Source: Acidimicrobiaceae bacterium (GTDB lineage Bacteria; Actinomycetota; Acidimicrobiia; Acidimicrobiales; Poriferisodalaceae). Taken from it: a DNA stretch of 64,000 nt. Both the position numbers and the translations under genes were made by a program. The notes below the pieces were generated by a model that saw only the letters and a list, made by a program, of their open reading frames with translations, ran no database searches and was not told the origin of the DNA. The stretch covers positions 124,001-188,000 of the forward strand of contig CAJJCB010000024.1 of assembly GCA_905182565.1 (NCBI GenBank), written 5' to 3'. Positions within the stretch are counted from its first letter, which is position 1; every line of letters begins with the position of its first letter. This document shows positions 9,139-17,849 of the stretch, one piece after another.

Positions 9139-9777
9139 TCAGCAAATGCTTAGGATACAATTTTTGACAAGTTCAACGACTTCAGAAGATGAGTTTGCAA
9201 GGAAGTGATTGGCCCCTGGAATGACTTGAATTTGGGTGGAACGCCAATCTGAAGTGATGAGTTTCGTTTCTGTAGGTGGGCGATACTGGTCTTGTTCCGG
9301 GACAATCAAGAATACTGACCGATCGTCGGAACCCGCCTTCATATGTTTCGGGTCTACGAGACTAAGGGGTGGGGCAACTCCAACCCATGCCTTCAAGAGC
9401 GAATGGTCTGCAGCGAAGCTCACATCAGCCCCAAAAGAGTAGCCAACTGAAATGAGTGGACATGTTAGTTTTGCTAGCTGGGCGTAACCGAAAGCAGCCT
9501 GGGTGTCTAGCTGTTCGGCCACACCCTCGCCGTATGAACCTTCGGACTGTCCAACGCCCCGAAAATTATATCGAAGAGTGGCGATTCCCGACTTCGGGAG
9601 CTCTCTGAAAAGACTTTCAACGATACTATTTTGGAAGTTACCGCCATATAAAGGATGAGGATGACTTATAACGGCGAAAGCTTGTGCTGAGTCAACAGAA
9701 TTAAATTCGGCCTCGAGCTTAATTCCGTCTGCCGTATCAATTTTTATTAGTTTCGGTCCATCAGCTTCGGTTGTCAT
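9139..9777 (-). CDS. Alpha/beta hydrolase, small dienelactone-hydrolase-like type
   Basis: The 212-residue protein has an alpha/beta-hydrolase fold of the short CocE/DUF-type family. SHPHPLYGG (38-46) is the oxyanion segment, the nucleophile elbow is GYSFGAD with Ser114, and PGANHFL carries His191. Asp163 in PEQDQY is the likely acid. No signal peptide is seen, so it is cytoplasmic. Substrate is unknown. The start ATG 9777 faces the groES-like gene 24 bp away. On the minus strand TACCGT lies 8 nt before the ATG. Confidence 0.85.
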   Translation of the reverse strand: MTTEADGPKLIKIDTADGIKLEAEFNSVDSAQAFAVISHPHPLYGGNFQNSIVESLFRELPKSGIATLRYNFRGVGQSEGSYGEGVAEQLDTQAAFGYAQLAKLTCPLISVGYSFGADVSFAADHSLLKAWVGVAPPLSLVDPKHMKAGSDDRSVFLIVPEQDQYRPPTETKLITSDWRSTQIQVIPGANHFLANSSSEVVELVKNCILSIC

Positions 9778-9801
9778 GGTTAGAAACGGTACCTTGCCTT
9801 T
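9778..9801. promoter_or_regulatory. Overlapping divergent promoters
   Basis: Only 24 bp separate two divergent start codons. They share the palindrome GGTACC (9788-9793). Plus strand TACCTT (9790-9795) is 6 nt before GTG 9802. Minus strand TACCGT (9791 to 9786) is 8 nt before ATG 9777. The -35 regions would then lie inside the opposing coding sequences. The -10 assignments are inferred from the spacing pattern. Confidence 0.45.
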
Positions 9802-10155
9802 GTGACTGAAGATTCAAATCTCTCAAAATCCGCTTCGGATGAGAAACGTCCGATCAAGATGCTCCATGACCGGATCTTAGTGCGCATGCCCACTGATGAG
9901 GCTGAGCGTCGAAGCAGCGGCGGTATCTTGATTCCCTCAACGGCGCAGCAGCAGAAGCGATTAATATGGGGAGAGGTAGTTGGGGCCGGCCCAAATGTGA
10001 GAAGTGTAGAAGAAGGTGACCGAGTGCTATTTAGTCCAGAAGACCGTCACGAGGTCGAAGTGCAGGGCGAAGATTTTTTAATACTTCGCGAGCGTGATAT
10101 CCATGCAATAGCAGCGCCGAGAGTTGAGCCGGGTAGCACAGGGCTATACCTATAG
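9802..10155 (+). CDS. GroES-like co-chaperonin, orphan
   Basis: The 117-residue protein has the Cpn10 fold signature: LHDRILVRMP (21-30), a mobile loop region RSSGGILIPSTAQQQK (37-52), GEVVGAGP (57-64), then EEGDRVLFSP (70-79). It carries an acidic N-terminal extension of about 19 residues and a C-terminal extension after the normal end. No groEL is in the window, and trpEG follows only 2 nt later. It could be an alternative lid for GroEL or a specialised variant; the canonical groES is presumably elsewhere. The GTG start has TACCTT 6 nt upstream and no ribosome binding site, suggesting a leaderless transcript. Confidence 0.82.
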   Translation: MTEDSNLSKSASDEKRPIKMLHDRILVRMPTDEAERRSSGGILIPSTAQQQKRLIWGEVVGAGPNVRSVEEGDRVLFSPEDRHEVEVQGEDFLILRERDIHAIAAPRVEPGSTGLYL

Positions 10156-10157
10156 TT

Positions 10158-12311
10158 ATGTCTGAAGACGGAGAGCACCGATACCTCACGCAGGGTGGAG
10201 TCGAGGTAACTGTCACCAGGATTCCGATAGAAGCAGATTCAGCGATAGAAGAACTCATCGATCGCCTTGATTCTGAGAAAGGGTTACTGCTCTCTTCTAG
10301 CTACGAATATCCAGGGCGTTACACCAGATGGGACATGGGCTTTGTCAACCCGCCGTTGAGTATTACCAGTACCAAAGAGTTCGTGGAAGTAAGAGCTCTT
10401 AATGCTCGAGGGAAAATTCTTTTAGATGTTATTTGTAAGGCAGTAACGAAGGTCGCTGGAGTCATTGAGGTCGCTCAATCGGAAGATACTGTGTCATGTC
10501 GTATCGAACAAGTGAACCGTCGATTCGAAGAGGAAGAAAGAAGTCGCCAACCATCGACGTTTTCTGTAGTGCGTTCGATCGTTGAGCTTTTTAGTGGCTC
10601 TGATCCACATCTTGGACTATATGGAGCTTTTGGTTATGACCTAGCTTTTCAGTTCGAGCCCATGGAGATGAGTCTTGAACGGCCTGCGGATCAGCGAGAT
10701 CTCTTGCTGTATATTCCTGATGAGTTGATTGTTGTCGATCATCAGGGGGCGGTAGCTGAGCGCGTTTCGTACGAATTCGCGGTTGATGGTCGAGCGACGG
10801 TGCCCTTTGAGAGAGCTGGAGAAATAGTTCACTACATAGCGGATGAGTCTTTCGTGTCTCATCGCGACCATGCGCCAGGTAGCTATGCAAATGCAGTTGA
10901 ATTAGCTCGGGAGTATTTTGCAAAGGGAGACCTTTTCGAAGTTGTCTCCAGTCAAACCTTTAGTGAGCCTTCGCCTGAACCCCCTTCGGAATTATTTAGG
11001 CGTTTGAAAGAGCAAAATCCATCTCCATACGGCTTTCTGATTAATCTCGGCAAAAACGAGTGGCTAGTGGGTGCTTCGCCCGAAATGTACGTTCGCGTAG
11101 AAGGTGACCGAGTTGAGACATGTCCAATATCGGGAACCATTGCCAGAGGTCAGGACCCTCTAGACGATGCATCACAAATATTAGCATTACTCAACTCTTC
11201 GAAAGATGAGTCGGAGTTGACTATGTGCACCGATGTTGACCGAAATGACAAAAGCAGGATCTGCATCCCTGGATCGGTGAAAGTTATTGGACGTCGGCAG
11301 ATCGAGATGTATTCCAGGCTTATCCATACTGTTGATCATGTTGAGGGGCGTCTTCGTCCAGAATTTGATGCATTAGATGCGTTTCTCACTCACACTTGGG
11401 CGGTAACGGTTACGGGAGCCCCGAAGGCTGCTGCAATGAAGTTCTTAGAACAAAATGAAAAATCACCACGCTCTTGGTACGGGGGCGCTATCGGCAAGGT
11501 CGGTTTTGATGGGGGATTAAATACTGGCCTCACGTTGAGAACCATACGAATTAAGGACGGGAAAGCTGAAGTTAGAGTTGGTGCCACTCTTTTGTGGGAT
11601 TCAGACCCGGTTGCAGAAGAAGCTGAGACTGAACTTAAAGCTTCAGCATTTTTGGATGCACTGCGCCTTCCGCGAAACTCATCCGGCCCTCTTCCTGTAG
11701 ATCAGATAGGGCAAAATTGTCGTGTGCTAGTGGTCGATCACCGAGATTCTTTTGTGCACACGTTAGCAAATTACCTGCGACAGACGGGAGCGTCGGTTAC
11801 AACATTGCGGTCGGGCGTTCATTTAGAAGAGATTGACCGGAGTAAAACTGATCTGCTGGTTTTGTCTCCCGGGCCGGGACGACCAGAAGACTTTGGTATT
11901 TCAGAAACTATTAAACTTGCTATAGCTGAAGGGATTCCAATATTTGGTGTGTGTTTAGGACTGCAAGCAATTGTTGAATATTATGGCGGTGTATTGGATC
12001 AATTAGTTAGCCCGATGCACGGAAAGCCTTCGCTTATCGAAACTTTTGACAGTCAAATGTTCACGGGGTTACCAGGGTCATTTAGGGCAGGAAGATATCA
12101 TTCACTTTTTGCGAAGCTTGACACAATTCCTAATCAGTTAAAAGTTGTTGCCGTCAGCGCTGATGATGGCGTGGTTATGGCAGTCGAGCACAAAGAGCTG
12201 CCGATAGCGGCGGTTCAGTTTCACCCGGAATCAATAATGTCTCTTGATGACAACGTTGGTATTGAACTTGTGCGTAGCGTAGTTAGAAACCTTACGAAGA
12301 GGAATAGTTAA
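10158..12311 (+). CDS. trpEG: Anthranilate synthase, fused TrpE-TrpG
   Basis: This 717-residue fusion carries both anthranilate synthase components. Residues 1 to about 510 form the chorismate-binding TrpE part, with the SSSYEYPGRYTRWD segment near the N-terminus (tryptophan-sensing region in fused enzymes), CPISGTIARG, and TVTGAPK. Residues from about 525 form the TrpG glutaminase, with VLVVDHRDSF, SPGPGRPEDFG, nucleophile Cys599 in GVCLGLQ, and QFHPES. Fused enzymes of this type are known from rhizobia, Azospirillum and some actinomycetes. It starts 2 nt after the groES-like gene and is followed 1 nt later by ygfZ, so all three are probably cotranscribed. Confidence 0.93.
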   Translation: MSEDGEHRYLTQGGVEVTVTRIPIEADSAIEELIDRLDSEKGLLLSSSYEYPGRYTRWDMGFVNPPLSITSTKEFVEVRALNARGKILLDVICKAVTKVAGVIEVAQSEDTVSCRIEQVNRRFEEEERSRQPSTFSVVRSIVELFSGSDPHLGLYGAFGYDLAFQFEPMEMSLERPADQRDLLLYIPDELIVVDHQGAVAERVSYEFAVDGRATVPFERAGEIVHYIADESFVSHRDHAPGSYANAVELAREYFAKGDLFEVVSSQTFSEPSPEPPSELFRRLKEQNPSPYGFLINLGKNEWLVGASPEMYVRVEGDRVETCPISGTIARGQDPLDDASQILALLNSSKDESELTMCTDVDRNDKSRICIPGSVKVIGRRQIEMYSRLIHTVDHVEGRLRPEFDALDAFLTHTWAVTVTGAPKAAAMKFLEQNEKSPRSWYGGAIGKVGFDGGLNTGLTLRTIRIKDGKAEVRVGATLLWDSDPVAEEAETELKASAFLDALRLPRNSSGPLPVDQIGQNCRVLVVDHRDSFVHTLANYLRQTGASVTTLRSGVHLEEIDRSKTDLLVLSPGPGRPEDFGISETIKLAIAEGIPIFGVCLGLQAIVEYYGGVLDQLVSPMHGKPSLIETFDSQMFTGLPGSFRAGRYHSLFAKLDTIPNQLKVVAVSADDGVVMAVEHKELPIAAVQFHPESIMSLDDNVGIELVRSVVRNLTKRNS

Positions 12312-12312
12312 C

Positions 12313-13137
12313 ATGGATGAAGTGTTTTCAGTACTTCTCAAAAGAGATGTTTTGAAAGTTGAGGGCCCTGAAGCTGCAACTTTTTTACAAGGGCAGGTCT
12401 CGCAGGAGGTTGAAACTCTTGAGCCTGGCCAATCAGCTTTTTCGTTTCTTCTAGAACCGCGTGGGCAGGTTGAAGGGTTCTTTAGGGTATCTCGTGCTGA
12501 TACTGATCTCTTCTACTTGGATACGGAGCCTATGTTCGGTGCTGCTTTGAGGGCGTCCCTAGAACGATTTAAACTTCGGACTAAAGCGGAGTTCACAGAT
12601 CTTGAATGGGACATGCTAGCTATTCGCGGCGTTGCTGAAATTCCAGAGCCGTTTGTTGCTGATTTGGTAGCACCAGCGTTTTGGCCAGGTATGGCTGGAT
12701 TCGATTTGTTAGGATTCAAGGTTTCGTCACCTATCAGAGAAGAGACTCCAGGTTTTTACGAAAAAGCAAGGTTGATTAGTGGGTTGCCTGCTATGGGTAA
12801 GGAGATAATATCCGGAGGTATTCCTAACGAATCAGGTGTTCTAGCCATGGCTGTCTCATTTAATAAAGGGTGTTATCGCGGCCAAGAACTTGTCGAACGG
12901 ATTTCATCGCGTAAAGGAGGAAGACAGCAGGTGCAGCGGTTTAGGTCGACTGAAGAACTCCATGCTGAAGATGAGCTTTATAACGAAAATGGTGAAGTAT
13001 TAGGAAAGATTTACTCAGCGACCATCGATGGCGATTCTTCTGTAGCGATGGGAGTGGCGAAGGCTGGGTCTGTCAGTATTTGCACTTCTGACGGTTCTCT
13101 GGTGTCGAGCTCACCGATTCTTAATGAAATCATTTAA
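12313..13137 (+). CDS. ygfZ: YgfZ/GcvT-domain folate-binding protein
   Basis: The 274-residue protein has the GcvT-like fold of YgfZ, a folate-dependent factor that supports iron-sulfur enzymes. The diagnostic motif is present as NKGCYRGQE, with Cys187 and Gln191, and the N-terminal FLQGQVSQEV segment is typical. It starts 1 nt after trpEG and ends before a 99-nt gap. The link to tryptophan synthesis may be only cotranscription. Family membership is clear; the molecular role in actinobacteria is less well known. Confidence 0.88.
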   Translation: MDEVFSVLLKRDVLKVEGPEAATFLQGQVSQEVETLEPGQSAFSFLLEPRGQVEGFFRVSRADTDLFYLDTEPMFGAALRASLERFKLRTKAEFTDLEWDMLAIRGVAEIPEPFVADLVAPAFWPGMAGFDLLGFKVSSPIREETPGFYEKARLISGLPAMGKEIISGGIPNESGVLAMAVSFNKGCYRGQELVERISSRKGGRQQVQRFRSTEELHAEDELYNENGEVLGKIYSATIDGDSSVAMGVAKAGSVSICTSDGSLVSSSPILNEII

Positions 13138-13236
13138 AGGTAATCATCATTAGAAAACAGTTGATGGGAAATGCCACCGTCAATATTCTTCTTCAAAGTC
13201 GTATGCTTCTAAAAATATTACAAAGGGGATTAATCG

Positions 13237-13551
13237 ATGTCGAAACCAGCTCTACTAGCAAAACTAACCGCTAAAGAAGGTGAGCGTGATTCGCTTCTGG
13301 CGGTGATAGCTGATCTTGGAATCAAAAATGTGTCAGGGGAACCAGGTACAGAGATTTACGCCGCTCATAAAGATCAGGGCGATGAAAATGTAGTCTGGTT
13401 TTATGAGATGTATTCAGATTCTGATGCATTGAAGGCGCATGGTACGTCTGACGGAATGAAAGAGTTCGGAAAGGCAACCGGACAATATATGGCGGGTCGC
13501 GCTGAACTCATCTTCTTAGAGCCGGTATGTGCGAAAGGCCTAGACCTCTAA
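13237..13551 (+). CDS. Antibiotic biosynthesis monooxygenase (ABM) domain protein
   Basis: This 104-residue protein has the ABM/YgiN-like dimeric alpha/beta-barrel pattern: ALLAKLTAKEGERDSLL, then a conserved YAAHKDQGDENVVWFYEMYSD core and a final strand ELIFLEPV. Members include quinol monooxygenases and many proteins without proven activity. The ATG is preceded by AAAGGGG at a good distance. It lies between ygfZ and trpC, in the tryptophan region, but the sequence gives no hint that it acts on tryptophan intermediates. Confidence 0.75.
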   Translation: MSKPALLAKLTAKEGERDSLLAVIADLGIKNVSGEPGTEIYAAHKDQGDENVVWFYEMYSDSDALKAHGTSDGMKEFGKATGQYMAGRAELIFLEPVCAKGLDL

Positions 13552-13595
13552 GCGCGTTTTACCGAAACAGATATAGATAATTTAAGGACATCAGT

Positions 13596-14381
13596 TTGGA
13601 AACGTATTTAGATCGAATTCTCGATAGGCATAGAGCAGAGGCTGATAAAGATAATCGTATTTTTAGTGAGCTATTTGAACGTGCTGCGCGTAGCCCATTG
13701 CCTCGAGGTTTTCTGAAGTCTTTACAAACTGATGGCCTGAGCGTGATTGCTGAGGTCAAACGCAAGTCACCCTCAAAGGGTTCTCTTGCTATCGACTTGG
13801 ACCCATCGGAATTGGCGAAAAAGTATGAGATTGGGGGAGCAGCTTGCGTGTCGGTTCTGACAGATACGGAAAGTTTTGGTGGCTCGCCTAGGGATCTTCA
13901 AACAGTGCGCGAATCTGTAGCCCTGCCCGTATTGCGTAAAGATTTTACGGTTCATGAATTCGATATATTGGATGCCAGAATAATGGGTGCAGATGCCGTG
14001 CTGCTCATAGCCGCTGCTCTTGTTGATGAAGAGCTGAAACGTTTTCATGACTTAGCCAAAGAACTTGAGCTAGATGTTTTAGTTGAAGTACATGACGAGA
14101 TCGAACTGGAAAGAGCCCTCTCTGTAGGCTCTGATTTAGTTGGTGTCAATCAGCGAGATTTGTTTACCTTTGAGGTTGACCATGAGCGAGCTCTACGAAT
14201 GGGAGACTTAATCGCTGGATCAGTTACTTCGGTAGCAGAGTCAGGTGTACGCGATGTTGCTGATGCGGCTACGCTTGCGCAAGCTGGTTTTGACGCAGTT
14301 TTAGTAGGAGAAATCTTGGTGACTAGTGAGGCTCCGGACGTACTTGTAAGGGCCATGACCGAGGTTGATTTATGTTTATAA
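13596..14381 (+). CDS. trpC: Indole-3-glycerol phosphate synthase
   Basis: TrpC closes the indole ring by converting CdRP to indole-3-glycerol phosphate. The 261-residue barrel has the signature IAEVKRKSPSKG (about residues 50-61) with the catalytic lysine, VLRKDF (about 109-114), LVEVHDEIE, VGVNQRDL and VAESGV. It starts at TTG 13596 with AAGGAC 6-7 nt upstream; no ATG or GTG fits the family N-terminus better. trpF starts 10 nt before its end, so translation is coupled. Confidence 0.94.
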   Translation: METYLDRILDRHRAEADKDNRIFSELFERAARSPLPRGFLKSLQTDGLSVIAEVKRKSPSKGSLAIDLDPSELAKKYEIGGAACVSVLTDTESFGGSPRDLQTVRESVALPVLRKDFTVHEFDILDARIMGADAVLLIAAALVDEELKRFHDLAKELELDVLVEVHDEIELERALSVGSDLVGVNQRDLFTFEVDHERALRMGDLIAGSVTSVAESGVRDVADAATLAQAGFDAVLVGEILVTSEAPDVLVRAMTEVDLCL

Positions 14382-15043
14382 AAATATGCGGAATTACCAC
14401 AGAAGAAGATGCGCTGTTATCGATTGGCATGGGTGCTGATGCTTTAGGTTTTAATTTTGTTCCTGGCTCAGTTCGCCAAATTCGACCATCAGTAGCGCGT
14501 GATATTGTGAAACGATTACCGGGCGGGATAATGACCGTCGGAGTTTTTCGAAATGAACTTCGAGACCGAGTCGTCGAAATAACCCATGAGGCGGGGCTTC
14601 AAGCGGCGCAGTTACATGGTCATGAGAGTGTAGACGACAGCGCCTGGGTAGCTGAGCGTGTCCCAACGATGATTAAAGCCTTTGCCGCAGGTGACCCGAG
14701 TATGGACCGACTGATTGAATATGGGGCAGCAGCGGTGCTAGTAGATGCTCCAGAGCCGGGGTCGGGCAAGGTTTTTGATTGGACGTTGCTAGATGGTAGG
14801 GATCGTGGCAGGCCGTTGATCTTAGCTGGCGGACTTAATCCTCTAAACGTCGGAAGGGCTATCGAATCAGTCCAACCTTGGGGCGTTGATGTAGCGAGTG
14901 GAGTCGAGGTAACGGCTGGTCGCAAGGATCCTGTTCTAGTTCGGGAATTTATTACCAACGCTCGACAAGCTGCTAGCGATACTGAGCCGGACGAGACTGA
15001 GCTTGAAATTGACTCAATGCCATATGACTGGCGTAATGAGTAA
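14372..15043 (+). CDS. trpF: Phosphoribosylanthranilate isomerase
   Basis: TrpF is the Amadori isomerase that turns PRA into CdRP. The 223-residue protein starts with FIKICGIT, where the Cys is the general base, and has LVDAPEPGSGKVFDW with the catalytic Asp, LAGGLNPLNV, and VDVASGVE as the phosphate-binding end. A separate trpF is noteworthy in an actinobacterium, because many rely on the dual enzyme PriA. The last 25 or so residues form an acidic tail (EPDETELEID) beyond the barrel. It overlaps trpC by 10 nt and is followed by a 63-nt gap before trpB. Confidence 0.93.
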   Translation: MFIKICGITTEEDALLSIGMGADALGFNFVPGSVRQIRPSVARDIVKRLPGGIMTVGVFRNELRDRVVEITHEAGLQAAQLHGHESVDDSAWVAERVPTMIKAFAAGDPSMDRLIEYGAAAVLVDAPEPGSGKVFDWTLLDGRDRGRPLILAGGLNPLNVGRAIESVQPWGVDVASGVEVTAGRKDPVLVREFITNARQAASDTEPDETELEIDSMPYDWRNE

Positions 15044-15106
15044 TAAATATTAAAAAGTTCGTTAATTAATTAGTGATTGGGACCCTGAAAGGGGCAAATT
15101 GTAAAT

Positions 15107-16276
15107 ATGGTAATGATTGAGCCAACCCCTGACGGACGTTTTGGTGAATTCGGTGGGCGTTTCGTTCCCGAAACTCTAATTCCTGCATGTGAAGAGTTAG
15201 AGGTCGCTTTTCGCGAAGCGTGGGCAGATCCTACTTTCGTTGATGATTTCCATCGAGTGTTACGCGACTATGGGGGCAGGCCTTCACCGCTGACTGAATG
15301 CTTTCGGTTATCGAAGCAACTGGGTTGTCGAGTCCTTCTTAAGCGAGAAGATCTTAATCACACCGGTTCTCACAAAATAAATAACGTCATAGGCCAAGCC
15401 TTACTGGCTCAGCGGATGGGCAAAACGAGACTAGTAGCAGAGACTGGGGCGGGTCAGCATGGCGTTGCTACTGCTACTGCTGCAGCGTTATTAGATATGG
15501 ACTGTAAAGTTTATATGGGGGCTGTTGACGTCAAGCGGCAATCTTTGAATGTTTTTCGGATGCAACTTTTAGGCGCGGAGGTTGAAGCGGTCAAATCTGG
15601 TAGTCAGACGCTCAAGGATGCGGTTAACGAGGCTCTACGTGACTGGGTGGCGACGTTAGAAGGCACTCATTATTGTTTAGGTACAGTCATGGGTCCGCAT
15701 CCATATCCTTGGATGGTTAGAACTTTTCACCACGTAATTGGAGACGAAGCGAATGAGCAATGTCTAGCTCTCACCGGTACTGATCCAGATGTTGTGGTTG
15801 CATGCATCGGCGGTGGAAGTAATGCGGCCGGTATTTTCTCTGGTTTCGCTTCGAGCGAATCTAGGTTGGTCGGTGTTGAGCCTGCTGGTGGGGCTGCGGT
15901 AGGTAGAGGAGTTCCTGGGGTAGTGCATGGAATGAATTCTTACCTAATGCAAGATGAGGTAGGTCAAGTTCAAGAAGCTAAGTCTATTTCTGCGGGGCTA
16001 GATTATCCTGGGGTAGGACCAGAGCACGCTTTCTTAGCGTCTATCGGTCGAGCTGAATACCCTTCAGTTAATGATCAAGAGGTTATCGAAGCTTTCCAAC
16101 TTCTTTCTCGCACTGAGGGCATAATCCCAGCATTAGAGACAGCGCATGCAATCGCATGGGTTGTTAGGGAGGCAAAAAATCTACAAGGACAAACAGTCCT
16201 AATTAATCTTTCCGGTCGTGGAGATAAAGATGTTGATCAGATGATGGAAATTTTGAACGTTGATCGAGTTGTATGA
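15107..16276 (+). CDS. trpB: Tryptophan synthase beta chain
   Basis: TrpB joins indole and serine through PLP. The 389-residue protein has the PLP lysine Lys90 in HTGSHKINN, the catalytic Glu in [11 protein letters not shown], the phosphate-binding loop [10 protein letters not shown], and NLSGRGDKD near the C-terminus. [15 protein letters not shown] at the N-terminus is typical of TrpB1, the form that pairs with TrpA. GAAAGGGG lies upstream of the ATG at a longish spacing; a second in-frame ATG is at 15113. trpA starts inside its stop codon (ATGA). Confidence 0.97.
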   Translation: MVMIEPTPDGRFGEFGGRFVPETLIPACEELEVAFREAWADPTFVDDFHRVLRDYGGRPSPLTECFRLSKQLGCRVLLKREDLNHTGSHKINNVIGQALLAQRMGKTRLVAETGAGQHGVATATAAALLDMDCKVYMGAVDVKRQSLNVFRMQLLGAEVEAVKSGSQTLKDAVNEALRDWVATLEGTHYCLGTVMGPHPYPWMVRTFHHVIGDEANEQCLALTGTDPDVVVACIGGGSNAAGIFSGFASSESRLVGVEPAGGAAVGRGVPGVVHGMNSYLMQDEVGQVQEAKSISAGLDYPGVGPEHAFLASIGRAEYPSVNDQEVIEAFQLLSRTEGIIPALETAHAIAWVVREAKNLQGQTVLINLSGRGDKDVDQMMEILNVDRVV

Positions 16277-17049
16277 CCGGTCCATTTGAAGAGGCTCTTC
16301 GCGAGAAACGCGCATTAGGCAAGAAGCTGTTGGTCGTTTATGTAACTGGCGGTTTCGAGAACTGGGAAGCATCAGTTGAGGCTGCTGCTGCTGCTGGAGC
16401 AGATGCAATAGAAATTGGTATTCCATTTTCTGATCCCGTGATGGATGGCCCGGTAATCCAGCAAGCATCTCAGATCGCTCTCGATCGAGGAACTACTCCT
16501 TTGTCAGTTTTGCAAGCTGCTGCCGATCTAGATACCGGTATTCCTCACGCGGTGATGACCTATTATAATCTTGCCCATAACCCAGGTCATGAGCGTTTTG
16601 CTGCGAGCCTGGTTAGAGCGGGTATTAGCGCCGCAATTTTGCCAGATCTACCCTATGTCGAATCTGCTCCATGGCGTGAAGTCGCTGCTAAAGCGGGAAT
16701 CGAGACAGTAATGTTGGCGGCCCCGACAACGCCAGATCATAGGCTCGGAGATCTTTGTGCTGCTGCTCATGGGTTTGTTTATGCGGTCGGATTACTCGGA
16801 GTGACTGGCGAGCGTTCTGCCTTGGCGGACACTGCCACAAAAATTGCCGCTCGTTGTAAAGCGGTTACGGATAAACCTGTATTGGTTGGTGTGGGGATAG
16901 GGTCACCAGCGCAGGCTGTAGAAGCTTGCACAGTCGCAGACGGTGTGATCATAGGTTCCGCGTTAGTGCGACAGATGCTTGATGGGCACGGTGCTGCTGG
17001 AGTGGGGCAGCTAGTCTCTTCCTACCGGGCGGCGCTTGACGAGGGATAG
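16273..17049 (+). CDS. trpA: Tryptophan synthase alpha chain
   Basis: TrpA cleaves indole-3-glycerol phosphate and channels indole to TrpB. The 258-residue barrel has the catalytic Glu47 and Asp58 in [22 protein letters not shown], and the loops GLLGVTGER and VGVGIGSP. The ATGA overlap with trpB suits the one-to-one production of the complex. The next small gene starts 8 nt later. trpD is not found anywhere in the window. Confidence 0.96.
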   Translation: MTGPFEEALREKRALGKKLLVVYVTGGFENWEASVEAAAAAGADAIEIGIPFSDPVMDGPVIQQASQIALDRGTTPLSVLQAAADLDTGIPHAVMTYYNLAHNPGHERFAASLVRAGISAAILPDLPYVESAPWREVAAKAGIETVMLAAPTTPDHRLGDLCAAAHGFVYAVGLLGVTGERSALADTATKIAARCKAVTDKPVLVGVGIGSPAQAVEACTVADGVIIGSALVRQMLDGHGAAGVGQLVSSYRAALDEG

Positions 17050-17057
17050 AGGGTTCT

Positions 17058-17417
17058 GTGAGCGTCTCAAATGACGAAAACTGTGAGTTGTGTGAAGCAG
17101 CTCGCTTCACACATTGGTACTACGAAGATGAGGTCTGTTGGGTTGCGGACTGCGAGGTGTGCTCCACTCCGATGGTGGTTTGGAAGCGGCATGGAACTGA
17201 ACCTGCTCCATCAGACATCGAATGGATGATTCGATGTCTCATGGCGGCAGCTAATGAACGTTTTGGGGACGAAGTTACAACTGTTGATCGAGTAATGAGA
17301 CAAATACCAGAGCATTTCCATGCCCATGCTCGTGATAAAAATTGGCTCTCCAGAAGGTGGCAAGATAAACCGAGTAAATATTCAGGTGTTGGTGGCTCTA
17401 GGGAATTATTGGGTTGA
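17058..17417 (+). CDS. Cysteine-rich HIT-like protein of unknown function
   Basis: The 119-residue protein contains CELC (Cys9, Cys12) and DCEVC (Cys32, Cys35), which could bind a metal, and a late HFHAHAR stretch (86-92). That stretch fits the H-x-H-x-H-x-x pattern of HIT nucleotide hydrolases/transferases and follows the usual IP pair. The protein is shorter than typical HIT proteins, so the assignment is tentative. GTG 17058 lies 8 nt after trpA and is probably the end of the trp transcript. The cytochrome c gene starts 3 nt after its stop. Confidence 0.6.
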   Translation: MSVSNDENCELCEAARFTHWYYEDEVCWVADCEVCSTPMVVWKRHGTEPAPSDIEWMIRCLMAAANERFGDEVTTVDRVMRQIPEHFHAHARDKNWLSRRWQDKPSKYSGVGGSRELLG

Positions 17418-17420
17418 ATA

Positions 17421-17792
17421 ATGAGAGCTGACTATGGATTGCAGCCAATGCTTTATCGACTTGGCGTATGCCTTGTTATCGTCACTTTGGTCGCGTGCTC
17501 ATCAGGTACTTCTAGCTATGGGCCGATTAATGAGACTTATAGCGCAAGCGCCTTGGAAGCAGGTGAAGCTATATACGCTTCTAATTGCTCTGTTTGCCAT
17601 GGCCAAAATGGTGAAGGTGGAATAGGGAGCCGTCTGACCGGTATCGGTCATCGTCTTTCTTATTCGAGCCATGTAAAAATAGTTCTACAGGGACGACGCT
17701 CAATGCCTGCGTTCAGTAGACGCTTAGATGCAGCGGAAATATCCGCAGTCGTTGCTTACCAACGACTAGCTTTCTCTGAATCAAAAAAATAG
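17421..17792 (+). CDS. Small c-type cytochrome lipoprotein
   Basis: This 123-residue protein has a short hydrophobic signal ending in a lipobox LVAC (Cys26), so it should be membrane-anchored outside the cytoplasm. One haem site is present, CSVCH (Cys56, Cys59, His60), and Met95 in RSMPAF is the likely sixth ligand. Length and motif fit the cytochrome c6/cbb3-type single-haem class. An internal ATG at 17448 gives a tighter signal peptide and may be the true start. It is an electron carrier; the partner is not encoded here. Confidence 0.85.
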   Translation: MRADYGLQPMLYRLGVCLVIVTLVACSSGTSSYGPINETYSASALEAGEAIYASNCSVCHGQNGEGGIGSRLTGIGHRLSYSSHVKIVLQGRRSMPAFSRRLDAAEISAVVAYQRLAFSESKK

Positions 17793-17849
17793 CTATAGTT
17801 CTGTCACTCGGATGATGGCCATGGTTCAGTAGTTATGTAGGTTAAGTGA

